Assembly (NCBI GenBank): GCA_037127315.1
Contig: JBBBDQ010000420.1
Span: forward strand, 3,692,001 to 3,756,000
Direction of reading: 5' to 3'
Source: Ascarosepion bandense
Lineage: Eukaryota > Mollusca > Cephalopoda > Sepiida > Sepiidae
DNA length: 64,000 nt
Made by a program: the position numbers and the translations under genes. This document shows, in pieces, positions 11,118 through 21,799 of the stretch. The notes beneath the pieces are model-generated. The model saw only the letters and a program-made list of their open reading frames with translations, made no database searches and was not told the origin of the DNA. Each line of letters starts with the position of its first letter. Position 1 is the first letter of the stretch.

Positions 11118-11237
11118 GCTAACACGGTCATATCACGTTGAATACACCGGTGCCCGCTCGATCACCGAAGTTAAGCAACGTTGAGCCTGGTCAGTACTTA
11201 AATGGGAGACCGCTTGGGAATACCAGGTGCTGTAAGC
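11118..11237 (+). rRNA. 5S rRNA-like sequence (pseudogene/SINE head)
   Basis: Recognised by the internal promoter region gatcaccgaagttaagcaac, then gagcctggtcagtactt, aatgggagaccgc and gaataccaggtgctgtaagc. The 5' end ctaacacggtcatatcacg is slightly diverged from canonical metazoan 5S. It is read as the Pol III head of the composite SINE. Confidence 0.85.
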
Positions 11238-11402
11238 ATTATGGACAGATGTGCATTGTGGTGCGGTGGATGTCGGCTTGGAAAGGGAAATCGGTGAGCC
11301 GAATTCCAATTCCAGTTGAACATTCTGCATTCACTTGCGCACTGGTACCCTTGGGAAAGGTATTAATCCGTCCATTCCCTCCAGTTATGGGTTAAATAAT
11401 TT
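11118..11402 (+). mobile_element. Composite SINE: 5S rRNA head + tRNA-SINE body
   Basis: A near-complete 5S rRNA-like unit (11118-11237) is followed after about 12 bp by a SINE-A-type tRNA head (gatgtgcattgtggtgcggtgg) and a short body ending gttatgggttaaataa. The copy at 57699-57972 has the same junction, linker length, diagnostic variants (gaaatcggtgagccga, cactggta) and 3' end. So this is a family, not a chance fusion. Length is about 285 bp. Confidence 0.85.
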
Positions 11403-11630
11403 AGGTCTGCTGTTCATCCGATCTGTGGCGAACTTCTGCACCGATTTTTTGTTATAAGCAGTTCCAAAAAGTGTGCATGATGCTTCACAAGCCTTCACCA
11501 CTCTAAACAATTCTTTGTGTGGCAGTTTAAATGAGGTCGACACTCATACGTCGTTATCGACGGGAGAGTCCATAATATATATATATATGTATATGTATAA
11601 TATATATGTATAATATATATAGAGTCCATA

Positions 11631-11664
<34 letters not shown>

Positions 11665-13469
11665 TTAAGAATAAAGTAAAAGAACAAAATAGAAAACGTA
11701 CCTCAATTTAACATGTTTGACAAGCTTCCTCAGAAACAGAGAGAAAAATGAAAAAATAAATAAAAGACTCTATAGTGTCATATTGTGATTTTAGGTTGAT
11801 ACTTATATGCCACGTGTATTAAAGCAATAGATATTTATTTTTAAATGTACGTCTGTGGAATTGTAATTTTAATGGATTGTCGTATTTGAGTGTGCATAAT
11901 CTGCTTTTTCTATAATTAAACAGTACATTTTAGTTAAGTATTGTGCTTAGATGTTAGAAAAATATTGTTTGGAAAATATATATATCTTCTCTTAGGTTCA
12001 AACTTGCATACTCCCATATACCGGGAAGATGCCAATATTAGGTCTGCTGTGTTTTAACACTCAACAGCAGAAGATATCATGATGACCAAAGTTAGAATTA
12101 AGCTTTATAAACAGATATTCTCCTGATTTTTTAGAAACATCTATCTCTACTCGGGATCGAATCCTAATGTAAAGAAACGCAACCGAAAAGAATATTGCAA
12201 AATTATACAGAAATTTAGGAAATTGGTATTATTCGACACATTTTTTTAATATTATTTGTTTTTTGAACAAGATTATTCGAACATCTAGGACAGTGGATAA
12301 TTAAAATGTACTGTTTAATTATTGAAAAAACAGACTATTCACTTAAATATGCGTATCTATTATCAATAAAGTTTTAAAAACGAATAAATTTGAATAAATG
12401 TGTCGGTTAATATCAATTTTGTAAATTTTTGTAAAATTTTCTACTTGTGTACATGCAGATAGATCAGTAGTTTCATTCTAGTGTAACGTTAAAAAAGTGT
12501 TTATTTGAGAAAATTATTTATTTGAAGCATAACCTCATTTAGTAGTGATTCTCGATTACAGAGATCGAAGATTTACACTGTCAAAATGTGAGATAGAAAA
12601 TTCACCCAATAAAGTTCAGATGATTCAAGAAACTTACTGGTTTGTGAAGAATAATTTCGAGGATTGTTTTTTTTTTCCTTTTCAAATGTACTTCTGAATT
12701 CTAAACTTTTCTTTTAACGCTGATATCATTAAAAGCTTATATTGCTCTTTATTTACTTGAATGTACACAATGAATTAACTAAGCTAGACCGAATGTAGCC
12801 GTAGGGAGACAATAGTTACCTTCCCTTAAGGAGAACAACAGTTGTCTTCCCTTTTGAGGGACTCTCTTTTATCTGGGGTCAGTTCCCTTCCCGGCTGGAG
12901 TGGGATAGCCACGAGGACCATTTGCTGGCTTATTGGTATGTAATTCCTGACCACACTTGCGAAAAACATTCTCGTCCATTTATACAACTTGAGCATTCTT
13001 CTTGTTTGGGACTTACTTAAACATTCGTAATGTATTGTTACTTGTTTGTACTTTATTAAATGCCTATTTGTTATTGCCATGAACTTCTCCTTTTTTACTA
13101 CACGTGCTACGGCAGCGTGTTAATATTTGTTGTTTAAAAGTTTATATTAGTATCGCATCACTGGTAATATCGCCAGTTCCCAACCCAATACGAATACAAC
13201 TAACAAAGCAAAATGATGGCAAGCAATTACAAAAATGGATCAAAAATAGGCGCGAAAATATATTCTCTTATACACTGCACAAAAATAAAACATACTAATA
13301 TGTCCAGACTAACTATTCTTATATTTCATCTATTTTTCTCGGCATTGCTCACTTATATAATCTTAGCCAAATCATTTATAACGTTTGTGTTTTCAGAGGC
13401 GACACTGATTAGAATTATTTTTTACAGAATTTTTTGAGATAAATGATGAAAAACAATGTAAATTCTTCT
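11403..13469. other. No gene seen; low-complexity and unassigned sequence
   Basis: Contains an AT/TG microsatellite cluster (11574-11664) and fragments like the foldback arm (about 11890-11940 and 12290-12380). A near-tandem pair aaggagaacaacagttgtcttccc / agggagacaatagttacc lies at 12800-12855. The 84-codon minus-strand frame at 12826-13080 resembles no family I know, and nothing supports translation. Confidence 0.4.
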
Positions 13470-13690
13470 TCTTTTATGTGTCGTGTCCCTTCACACCTTT
13501 CTGTCTATTGTAGCTTTTAATATGTTTTGTCTTGTTATTTCTCCAAACCTTTGCTCAAGCCCATCAAGTATGTCAGGCGCTGATTTTCTCTATCATTCTT
13601 TCCTTGTATTCGCCCTGTGAATATCAGATTCTCCAAGCCCTCCTTCCTTATTACGTGTCCCAGAAACTTCAATTGTTTGAAGATCGTTTT
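13470..13690 (-). pseudogene. RTE-like LINE 3'-end fragment
   Basis: On the minus strand this reads as the last part of the RTE-like coding region (block ending LKFLGH..RKEGLENLI.TG, then GLE and a 3' tail). The terminal (GAA)n appears as cttcttctttt at 13466-13476. Confidence 0.65.
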
Positions 13691-14714
13691 GGTTAAATAA
13701 TGTGTTTTTATTTTTTCAAAAAGTCAAATTTTGCTCATTTTCAAAGAAAATAATATAGACATATTTTAAATGTCTTTAAAGTTATTATAAGTATTCTTTA
13801 AAGCTTTTCATACAAATAGTGCGTAATTTTCTAATAAAGGTGAAAATTTTTCTGATTCCTATCATTCCTCTGAGGGTCTATCGATTTAAAAAAAAATATT
13901 ACTGAATATAAAATACATTTCATTTTAAAGTAAATTAATTTCGATTAAAAAAGTACAGGGTATCCCAATAGTAACCAAGGGATTTCAAAATCTATTAATT
14001 TAATTTCTCCAAATTTTAACTTGAATTCACAATCCCATAGTATTATATAGAACAGATACGAGAAATGAAATAGTTATGAAAGATGGCATTCATTTTCAGC
14101 ATCGACCGTGCAAGTTCTTTTGATGCAAAATACATCACTGTGTTTCAGGCTTTTGTGCTTTTAACATCTTTGATGTTTTCTTTCAGTTGTTGGAGATGCT
14201 AGTGAGGCTTATTGACATGAAGTTTTTCATTGTGATACCTGCAAATGAAGAACTCAGCACTTGTTAGATCAAGGGAAAATTGTGAACAGTTTATGCTGCA
14301 AACTAGAGAAATTTGCATGACAAGTTAGATTGTTGCCTTTCTTGTCTGAGCTGTTACCCCATCTTGTTATACGGAAACAAGTTAATGCATTTAAAATTAA
14401 ATTCGCTAAGGTGACTTCTGAAAGATCCAAACTAGTCGAGACTGTCTTCGAGATGATGTACTCGCATCTTCTTCGGTACTCTCCATTACCCGTTCAAATA
14501 TTCCTTCGTTCCTAACCAAAAATAGTATGCTACTTCCTGGAAAACCTCTCACTGAACATTTTTCTAGTAAAACTTGGAGAATCTCTCACACCGTAACGGC
14601 GAAGATATACTAGCTGGATTTGAATTATTGATCCTTGCTTTTGGTACAATTATCTAACACTTTGTATTCACTTTCTGTCTTGCATTTGTACATATTTTCA
14701 AAGCTTTCTTTTGA
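13691..14714. other. Unassigned; one Tc1/mariner-like terminus
   Basis: tacagggtatcccaatagt at 13958-13976 resembles the TIR of a Tc1/mariner-type element (start TACAGGGTGTCCC). I cannot find a convincing partner TIR or transposase block in the following 700 bp. Confidence 0.25.
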
Positions 14715-15600
14715 AACACCTTTTTATCATTTCATCCTAAGCAAGGCGAAACGCCCACAAGTGCGCTGGGGTTTACAGTGAGAGAAAATACTGGATACAT
14801 GAGTTATTGAATAAAGGATAAAAGATGAACGGAATTCAACAAAATAGAAGATGGGAACTGACGTTGCATTTATTTTTTTGGAAAATGCAACTATCAGGGA
14901 AGCAGGTAAACGGAAGGGCATTCCACAGTCAGGAAGTCTGATAAAAGAAACTGTTCGAGCAGAAGTGGTAGTTACATTTAACTATTTCAACGGCAAAATG
15001 GTGGGATCTAGGTGCCAACCCAGTAGTGCAATTTCTCGTGGTCGCGGTATCATGGAAAAAAGCTCGTCAGAGCAGAAGCCGTGAAGATATTTGTAGAAAA
15101 GTGAGGGGAAAACCACGTCATGTCACTGAGAAAGCGACTGAAGTCAAGATGCCAAGTGCAGATCCTTCTTTGGATTTTATCGTAATCTCGAGATGAATAG
15201 CAGGAGCACCCGACCAGATATGCCAACCGTATTCACTGCACGGAAGAATAGTAGATTTATAAATGTGCAAGATGGATTCTGACGAGAACCTCAAGATAAA
15301 CAGCAGGAGCACCCGACCAGATATGCCAACCGTATTCACTGCACGGAAGAATAGTAGATTTATAAATGTGCAAGATGGATTCTGACGAGAACCTCAAGAT
15401 AAACAGCAGGAGCACCCGACCAGATATGCCAACCGTATTCACTGCACGGAAGAATAGTAGATTTATAAATGTGCAAGATGGATTCTGACGAGAACCTCAA
15501 GATAAACAGCAGGAGCACCCGACCAGATATGGCAAGAGTATTCAATGCACGGACGAATGGTAGATTTATAAATGTGCAAGATGGATTCTGACGAGAATAA
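14715..15600 (-). pseudogene. Jockey-like LINE RT/C-terminal fragment with internal repeat array
   Basis: The minus strand reads LHIYKSTI.P..EY..HIWSGAPA.YL and continues into the C-terminal FTVK..FYS..LWNSLP region and a 3' end near 14720. The segment encoding the first block is amplified four times (next entry). Many stops. Confidence 0.75.
15199..15600 (-). repeat. 103-bp tandem repeat, four copies
   Basis: Unit starts (agcaggagcacccgaccag) at 15199, 15302, 15405 and 15508, an exact spacing of 103 bp. The units are almost identical apart from the last (ggcaagagtattcaatgc). The unit is part of a LINE coding region. As 103 is not a multiple of three, each unit falls in a different frame. 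Confidence 0.95.
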
Positions 15601-15674
15601 AAAAATGTTTCTGACCAGGTAACTTTTCTTAAATTTTCTTTCAGGTGAACTGAAAAAAAAAACTGTCCTCCAGC

Positions 15675-16020
15675 ACACATGGCCCAGTGGATATAGGCGT
15701 TGGTTAGTTCCAGTGACCTGAACCAAAGAGTTATGAGTTCAATACCTGGCTACAGCAGTGGTTTGGCTACAGGAGTAATAAACAGAGAAGTTACATAGTT
15801 GATTTAAAATTGAGATAACTAGATAGCATCCGGAAGTGGCATCGCACATGAAATGATAATGATATACCCCAGTGATCATAATAAAGTGTTCGATTCAAAA
15901 TTCTTAGCAACCGAAAAAACCGGAGCGTACAACGGCCGAAACATCGTAAACATGTCAATAATGATGAGGACAACAGTTCGAACAGTGTAAATAATGTAAA
16001 TATTGCCTAATCTCAGTATT
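15675..16020 (+). mobile_element. SINE-B copy
   Basis: tRNA-like head (atggcccagtggatatagg, then gagttcaatacctgg), an intermediate part, and a core with ccggagcgtacaacggccgaaacatcg followed by gaggacaacagttcgaacagtg. The same order is found on the minus strand at 27535-27832 and, headless, at 31305-31460. Confidence 0.7.
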
Positions 16021-16117
16021 AGAGACAAAGAAAACAAAGTTTTTTGTTTATCAATGAATATATTCAACCTATTATATTTTTGCTATTTTAGTCCTCTACA
16101 AGGAACAAAATGTTACC

Positions 16118-16148
16118 AATTTTATTATTATTATTATTATTATTATTG
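16118..16148. repeat. (TTA)n microsatellite
   Basis: About ten uninterrupted TTA units. No gene is seen in the rest of 16020-16300. Confidence 0.95.
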
Positions 16149-16301
16149 GGAATGCATGCAAAAGGAAAATATAAAATAAGGTGATGTTGATCGTTTAGTG
16201 ATAAAAGTAATACTTCTATATGGTTAGAGTTCATTTTCAGTTGTTTCTTGTAGCTCAAACAGTAGAACACCTTTTTCTGGCAAGATAAGATTTCTGTGGG
16301 A

Positions 16302-16600
16302 AGTCAGTCATTCAGTTAAGTGCCATATGTGATATACGCTTTGGGCGATCATGTCTCGAAGGAGACATGACTGACTGGGCAGAAAATTATCATGCATAGG
16401 TTGCCATTGCTTTCTGTGGTAGACTGGTTGCCAGCCAAAGCTATGGAGCGCAATCTGTTCTATTATTTAACCCATAACTGGTGGGAAGAGACGGATGAAT
16501 ACCTTTTGCAACGGTATTTGTGTGTAAGTGAATGCAAGGAATTCAACTGGAATTTGAACTCGGCTCCCCGATTTGTCGTTTTGCGTCGATATCCACAATG
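16302..16600 (-). mobile_element. SINE-A copy, near full length
   Basis: The left end is the inverse of the family terminus (tcagtcattcagttaagtgcc), the right end the tRNA head up to gatatccac. Extra divergence occurs around the B box. Confidence 0.85.
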
Positions 16601-16952
16601 GAAAGAGAGATGATAATTCGAATCCAGCGAAATTATCATCTATTTCTATTCCACACTGATTACAAAAATAGAACGAAAACTAATGTAATGTCAGACTGAA
16701 AGTAATTTAGGCGAAAAGTAGTAATGCTTAATCAAAATTTTGTTTATAAAATAACTAAATTAACTAGATGAGGATGATTTTAAATTTGTTGCGTGAAATG
16801 AATACTTGTAATTGGTACAACTAATAATTAAGTCGAGCAGTTCTCCTGGTACCGTCAGCCACCCATATGAATATTTTCGCTAATTGAAGTAAATTCCAAG
16901 TTATTTTTCTTAGGCGAGATCATAGGACCACCTTCCAATTGTTAAATTATTT

Positions 16953-17147
16953 TTTTAATCGTATCACCCCCGAGCAAGACGGTAACGCCACTGATGTGCA
17001 GTGGGCTACGTAATAGTGAAAAGATTGTAAAAGTGAAAGCCGGAAACCAAATCCAAAACAGGGAACGAGGGATGAGCCTCTTAACCTGTTCAATAGACAT
17101 GGGTGGAGTGTGAACCGGGCGATAGATAGATCTATTTACTCTACATA
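16953..17147 (-). mobile_element. Repeat D (probable LINE 3' end)
   Basis: A T-run followed by atcaccccc.gagcaag.cggtaacgcc, aaagccggaaacc, gggatgagcctctt and gaaccgggcgatag. The same unit recurs at 47938-48250, 53693-53785, 55018-55222 and 60737-60812. The T-run reads as a short poly-A on the minus strand, and its terminal ggcgttaccgccttgctcgg parallels the Jockey-like 3' end. Confidence 0.7.
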
Positions 17148-17174
17148 ATAGGCATATAACCAGAGCTACATACG

Positions 17175-17372
17175 ATTTTGAATAATTTCTAAACTGTCAT
17201 GTCATTTAACCTATAGCTGTATTGGGGGGACAGGGAAGATATGTATTCATGCCTTTCCCCTGGAGTATTTATACTAAAGCCAACATATCGAAGTCAGCCG
17301 AAATTCGAAATCTGTTCACAGATTTCTCTTTCCGAGTCGCAAGCCGTTACACAAGCTGCTCATCACACTTGA
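17175..17372 (-). mobile_element. SINE-C copy
   Basis: On the minus strand a tRNA-like head with gtgtaacggcttgcgactc precedes a body that includes ctataggttaaatgacatgacag. It shares head type with 6655-6835. Confidence 0.45.
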
Positions 17373-17755
17373 CTGACAAATTATTTTCATTGATATTTAT
17401 GAAGTTTCGTACAGGTAATGATAATCGAACTCACTTGTAACAATCCGCAGGATTAGCTCACCAATTATTACCCAACGAATTTCGTAGAACATTTGTTCTT
17501 CGCGTTTATATTTACTGCGTTGGGCTTTATGATTAATAACCGTTTCAAGTAAAAATGCGTAGCTAAGAAGCGAAGAGAAATTTAATTCAGAAATTTGATC
17601 AAATTACTTATTAATTAAGTATCATAAATTTGGCTGGTATTAATTCTTATAAATTATTTAGTGCATGTTTTAATAAACCTACTTTCTTTAAAATGACGGG
17701 AATCGCGTCAGTGCCATTGTATTTGAATCTTTATGTTTTTAGCACTTACGTGCAA

Positions 17756-18001
17756 GTGCGTTGTAGTGCAGTGGATATCGAGTCGGAACGAGTAATCGGA
17801 GAGCCTAGTTCGAATTCCAGTTGGATTTGATGCATTCACTTACACGCAAATACTCTTGAAAACGTATAAATCCGTCTTTTCTCTGTTTGTTATGTGTTAA
17901 ATAGCAAGTTGGGTCATATAACCAATCTACTGCAGAAAGTAACGGAAAACTTCCACGAGAAAATTCCACGAGTGTATCACGTATGGTACTTAAGTGACTG
18001 G
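17756..18001 (+). mobile_element. SINE-A copy with internal deletions
   Basis: Head gtgcgttgtagtgcagtgg, body to accaatctactgcagaaag, then a deletion of the cccagtcagtcatgtc segment and the terminus cgtatggtacttaagtgactg. Confidence 0.8.
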
Positions 18002-18129
18002 CATTTTTAATGGAGAATAATTTTAAAAGTACTTCTCAAACATAAACGTGTAAAAACTATTTATAATTAAAATATGATATGCAATCACCAAATATAATTT
18101 TTATATACGTAGGTGATCATAGACTTCAA

Positions 18130-18837
18130 CTTATTCCTATGTGTTATTCTTAATGTCTTCTCTTGATATATCTCCCAAACCTCATTCAGCCATTCGCTTG
18201 CTCAATACCCTCAAGTATGTCTCGCGTTGCTTTCCTGTGTCTCTCTTTCTTTTTATTTATCTTGTGAGTATTAGATTTTCTAAGCCCTCTTTTCTCATTT
18301 GTCCCAGAAACCTCAGCAGTTTCTTCCGAGTGCTAAGTATAAGTTTCCTGTTAATTTGCATCCTCTCTAAAACTTTGTTTTTGCTCAAATGTTAGATCCA
18401 TGGTATCCTCAGTATCTTTCTGTAGAACCACATTTCTGTTGCTTGGAGTCTCTTCTTCATCCTTGAGAAGACTGTCCAGCATTCGCTGACATAAAGGAGG
18501 ACAGATATCACCTAAGAGTCCAGTACTCCTTTCCTTGTTTCCAATGGAAATTTTCTGTCTCTCTATCTTTGAAATGCATTCTTGGCCATGACAGTATCCC
18601 GTCGGATCTCAGTGTCGAACTTTCCGTCCTCTGATAGAATGCTTTCCAAGTATTTAAATTTCTGTAACTGTTGCATTTCAGTCTCCCCAATTTGTAATTG
18701 GCATTTTGGGTTCCGATTTTTACTAATGACCATTCAGCTTTCTTTTTTCTTTTCTTTAGCTACCTTCTGTAGGTGATCTTGTAGTTTCTTTTTCATGTCT
18801 ACTATTAGCACTGTATTATCTGTGTATCTTTTTTTTT
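18130..18837 (-). pseudogene. RTE-like LINE fragment, RT box to 3' part
   Basis: The minus strand reads from the YADD box (YTDNTVLIVDMKKKLQDHLQK) through VISVLLYVSECWTVFSRMK, FYRKILRIPWI and LERMQINRKLIL to LENLIL. Stops and frameshifts. Its upstream side is interrupted at 18838 by the 3' end of a Jockey-like LINE. Confidence 0.8.
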
Positions 18838-19355
18838 TATAATCGTGTCGCTCCAAGCAAAGCATTTTACTGCCCCTGTTGTGCAGGGGGTTACATAGGA
18901 TGAATGTTATGAATAGTGAGAGGTTGCAGGGGGTGTCAGGAAGAGAGTAGGAGAGGGAATAGATTACTGATGAGAGTGGGGTGGACAAGGTGGAATGTTA
19001 TGAGGATTGAGAGGTTGCAGTGGGTGTCAAGAAGAGAGTAAGAGAGGGAAGAGAGTACTGATGATAGTGGGGTGGGTGTAGAAAATCATGAGAGAGAGGA
19101 TGTAAGTTAGTGAGACAGGAGATGACTATTGACTTTACATTTAAATTCTTGCAGGTTGTAGCTGTCGGGGAAGCAATAAATGGAAGGGAATTCCACAGGT
19201 GGGAAGTGCGAGAAAAGAAGCTAATGGAGTAGAATTTTCGTTTATAATTTATTGGTTTCACAGTAAAAGGGTGGGACCTAGTCGTTAATCTTGTGGCTGA
19301 AGTAAATTTATATATAGGGTGCACTAGGGAGCAAAGTCCATCGGATCAGAACTGC
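18838..19355 (-). pseudogene. Jockey-like LINE 3' end
   Basis: The frame at 18998-19324 gives FTSATRLTTRSHPFTVKPIN, RTSHLWNSLPF and LTNLHPLSH. The 3' end has the family block ccctgttgtgcaggggg and a short A-run abutting the RTE-like copy at the YADD box. This looks like a nested insertion. Confidence 0.8.
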
Positions 19356-19382
19356 ACCAATGAACTTAAACTTAATTGAACT

Positions 19383-19616
19383 GCATTCATTGCATTCACT
19401 TACGCGCAAGTACACTTAGAAAAGGTATGAATCCATTTCTTCTCCATCCAGCTATGGGTTGAACAGGACAGATTAGTTACTAATAGCCATAGATGACAAC
19501 CAGTCTACCTCAGTAAGAAATGACAACATTCTGTGGGAAAATATTCTGTCTAGTCAGCCATGCCTGTTTTGAGACGATCACCAAAACATATATCATGTAT
19601 GGCATTTAACTGACTG
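19383..19616 (+). mobile_element. SINE-A copy, 5'-truncated
   Basis: Begins in the body (cattgcattcacttacgcgc) and ends with the family terminus tttaactgactga. The tRNA head is missing. Confidence 0.85.
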
Positions 19617-19889
19617 AAGCCCCTGAGAACTCGTGGCAGTCTTTGTTTGGAGTGAAATAATTTTAAAAAAATGATCATACTTTCTCACGGTGCTATATTT
19701 AAGGATGTATACAAATGATAGTGGACATGTAGCTGAGCAATTAAAACTTTTGCTTTCTGGCCATAAGACCCAGCTTTGAATCGATTTGTCAAAAAGTTTG
19801 ATTTCTTGATGTTATGCGTTATGGTGCCCTCCTACGAAGAATTGACTTTTCCTCTTACTATATATAATTACCTGCATGACTTCTGGGAG

Positions 19890-20297
19890 GCAGTTGAGGG
19901 CAATTAGCTGCCTTGCGCATTGTTGAACACTCTGCCTTCATGCGAAGAGTAATTACTCAGTCGAGGTTTCGCTGAAGGGTAGAGTATCGTCTGGGGAAGA
20001 TCAGACATTAATTTTTGCCCGGGCTATATGGCCCGGATTGTCCACATTAAAAAGGCTTTGTGCCACAGTGGGAAGGAACTAAATACTAGTGAATTTCAGA
20101 TAGTTCTGCTGTGCGCATTGTCGAACTCTCTGTCTTCGGGTGGAGAATAATAACCTAGTCGAGGCTCCGTCAAAGGGCAGAATCTTGTCTGGGGAAAATT
20201 AGACATAATTTTTTACCCGGCCTATATAGCCCAGATTAAAAATGTCTTGTGCCCAATTTGGTCTTTAGTGGGGAGGCAACTAAATACTAGTTGACGA
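19890..20297. repeat. Tandem duplication of a ~198-bp unit
   Basis: gcgcattgt.gaac.ctctg at 19915 and 20113, tagtcgaggct/cagtcgaggtt, gtctgggga.gat.agaca and ggaaggaactaaatactag / gaggcaactaaatactag follow in the same order. Diverged by roughly 20% by eye. No coding potential is seen. Confidence 0.8.
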
Positions 20298-20429
20298 CAG
20301 CTAAGGATGATAGCTAGTACGCACTTAAAGCCAGCCACGATTCATGCAATAAGCAGCGTAACTGTACCGTTCGGACTTACTTATTTCTATTTACTTATTA
20401 CTAGCACTTACGTTGTACATATGTCCTAG

Positions 20430-20880
20430 TTATAATAATACCCTGTTCTGAGCCTGCCTGCTGTATTCCGTGTCTTAATTCCGGGCAAAACGGTCACTAC
20501 AACTTTGTGGCAAAGTTTCGCCACAACAACTCCACAAAAAATTGGCAACAAAGAGTTGCGTTAAGATTTGCCACAACAAATTGGCAACGAAGAGCCACAA
20601 CATTATCGGTCTGGAAGAGCGGAGCCTTTTTAGAAAATACCTGAAAACCATACCACGGGTTGACCAAAAAGTTGTGAGTGAAATTGTAGAGACTGAACTA
20701 TTTGAGATTTCGTTGTGTCCGAGGGCTTGAGCGTACTGTCCGTATTCAGACTGTTGATCATACCCAGAAACAGTAACTATGATCTGCTCAGCATCAGTTG
20801 CAGTATAAACCACAGGTAAGCTTTGTGGGTGTCTCATCGGAGATTAGTTAGCCGCCCTGGTAGACAGGCACCCTCGGATA
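20430..20880. repeat. Repeat F, copy 1
   Basis: Shares with 21103-21450 the ordered blocks gaaaaccataccac.g, gagggttgagcgt-like, cagaaac.gtaact, aaaccacaggt, gctttgtgggtgtct and agccgccctggtag. Preceded by short reiterations of ttggcaac / ccacaac at 20500-20605. Class unknown. Confidence 0.65.
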
Positions 20881-21002
20881 CGAGTGGCCAGCCATAAACT
20901 CATAAAGAACCAAGACTTATTGTTTAAGCCCCAATTCAACACATTAAAATGTAAAAATTTCTGTTTTAGCCACAGTTCAGACTAGTAAAGTATTAATTAA
21001 AT

Positions 21003-21105
21003 GTGTGCTATGGTGTAGTGGATATCGGCTCGGAATGAGAAATCGCAGAGCCAAGTTCGAATTCCAGTCGAATTTGTTGCATTTACTTACGCGCAAATAC
21101 CCTTG
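21003..21105 (+). mobile_element. SINE-A head, 3'-truncated by Repeat F
   Basis: tRNA head and start of body (gtgtgctatggtgtagtggat to cttacgcgcaaatacccttg). It then passes directly into the Repeat F start (aaaaccataccac) at about 21103. Confidence 0.8.
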
Positions 21106-21269
21106 AAAACCATACCACAGATTGGTCCAAACCTTGTGAATGAAAATTGGGTAGACGGGACCCATTGCGAGCCGTCGATGTTTGTGCTAGCACGAACCCA
21201 CAAGTCATCGTGATCGAGGGTTTGAGTGTGCTGGCCTTGTTCAGAATATTGTTCACGCTAAATAACGTG

Positions 21270-21300
<31 letters not shown>

Positions 21301-21450
21301 TCTCTCTTTCAGAAACTGTAACTTAGGTCCGCTCAGCATAGTTGGAGTCCAAACCACAGGTGGGCTTTGTGGGTGTCTGCAATGGGGATTCGCTAGCCGC
21401 CCTGGTAGATAGATATTCAAGAATACGCGTGGCCCGCCATACAAATGATG
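21103..21450. repeat. Repeat F, copy 2 with (TC)n
   Basis: Same block order as 20430-20880, interrupted by a (TC)n tract at 21270-21308. A third short fragment (cctgaaaaccatacaaggg) lies at 50733-50800. Confidence 0.65.
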
Positions 21451-21647
21451 ATATATTGTTGTACAAGTTGACATCCGAGATGCTATAAATGCGTATAAAT
21501 TTCTTGGTTTACAAGTATTTTTAAAACGGTTATTTAGTTTCATCTCCTCACACAGATAATATATCTAAGAACTCTGACGTCCATAACCTTTTTCTTGTTG
21601 CACACTGTTTGCGTGTGACTTTGTATGCATGTATGCTATGTGTAAGT

Positions 21648-21795
21648 CCTGCTGTTCAATCCATAGCTGAAGGGAGACGGGTTAATACCTTTCTTAAGTT
21701 TATTTGCGCGTAAATGAATATAAAGAATTTAACTGGAATTCGAACTCGGCTCTCCAATTTCTCGTCCCGAACCGATATCCACTGCACCACAAAAT
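21648..21795 (-). mobile_element. SINE-A head and proximal body
   Basis: From the inverse of ttttgtggtgcagtggatat at the right end to the tatggattgaacagcagga block at the left. The distal half is missing. Confidence 0.8.
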
Positions 21796-21799
21796 ATAT

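Noticed and set aside
11118..11237. Functional 5S rRNA gene
   Set aside because: Diverged ends and direct attachment to a SINE body, shared with a second locus, indicate a retroposon head rather than an rDNA unit.
12826..13080. 84-codon minus-strand frame as a host gene
   Set aside because: No family resemblance, no splice or promoter context, and the sequence includes a near-tandem duplication at its C-terminal side.
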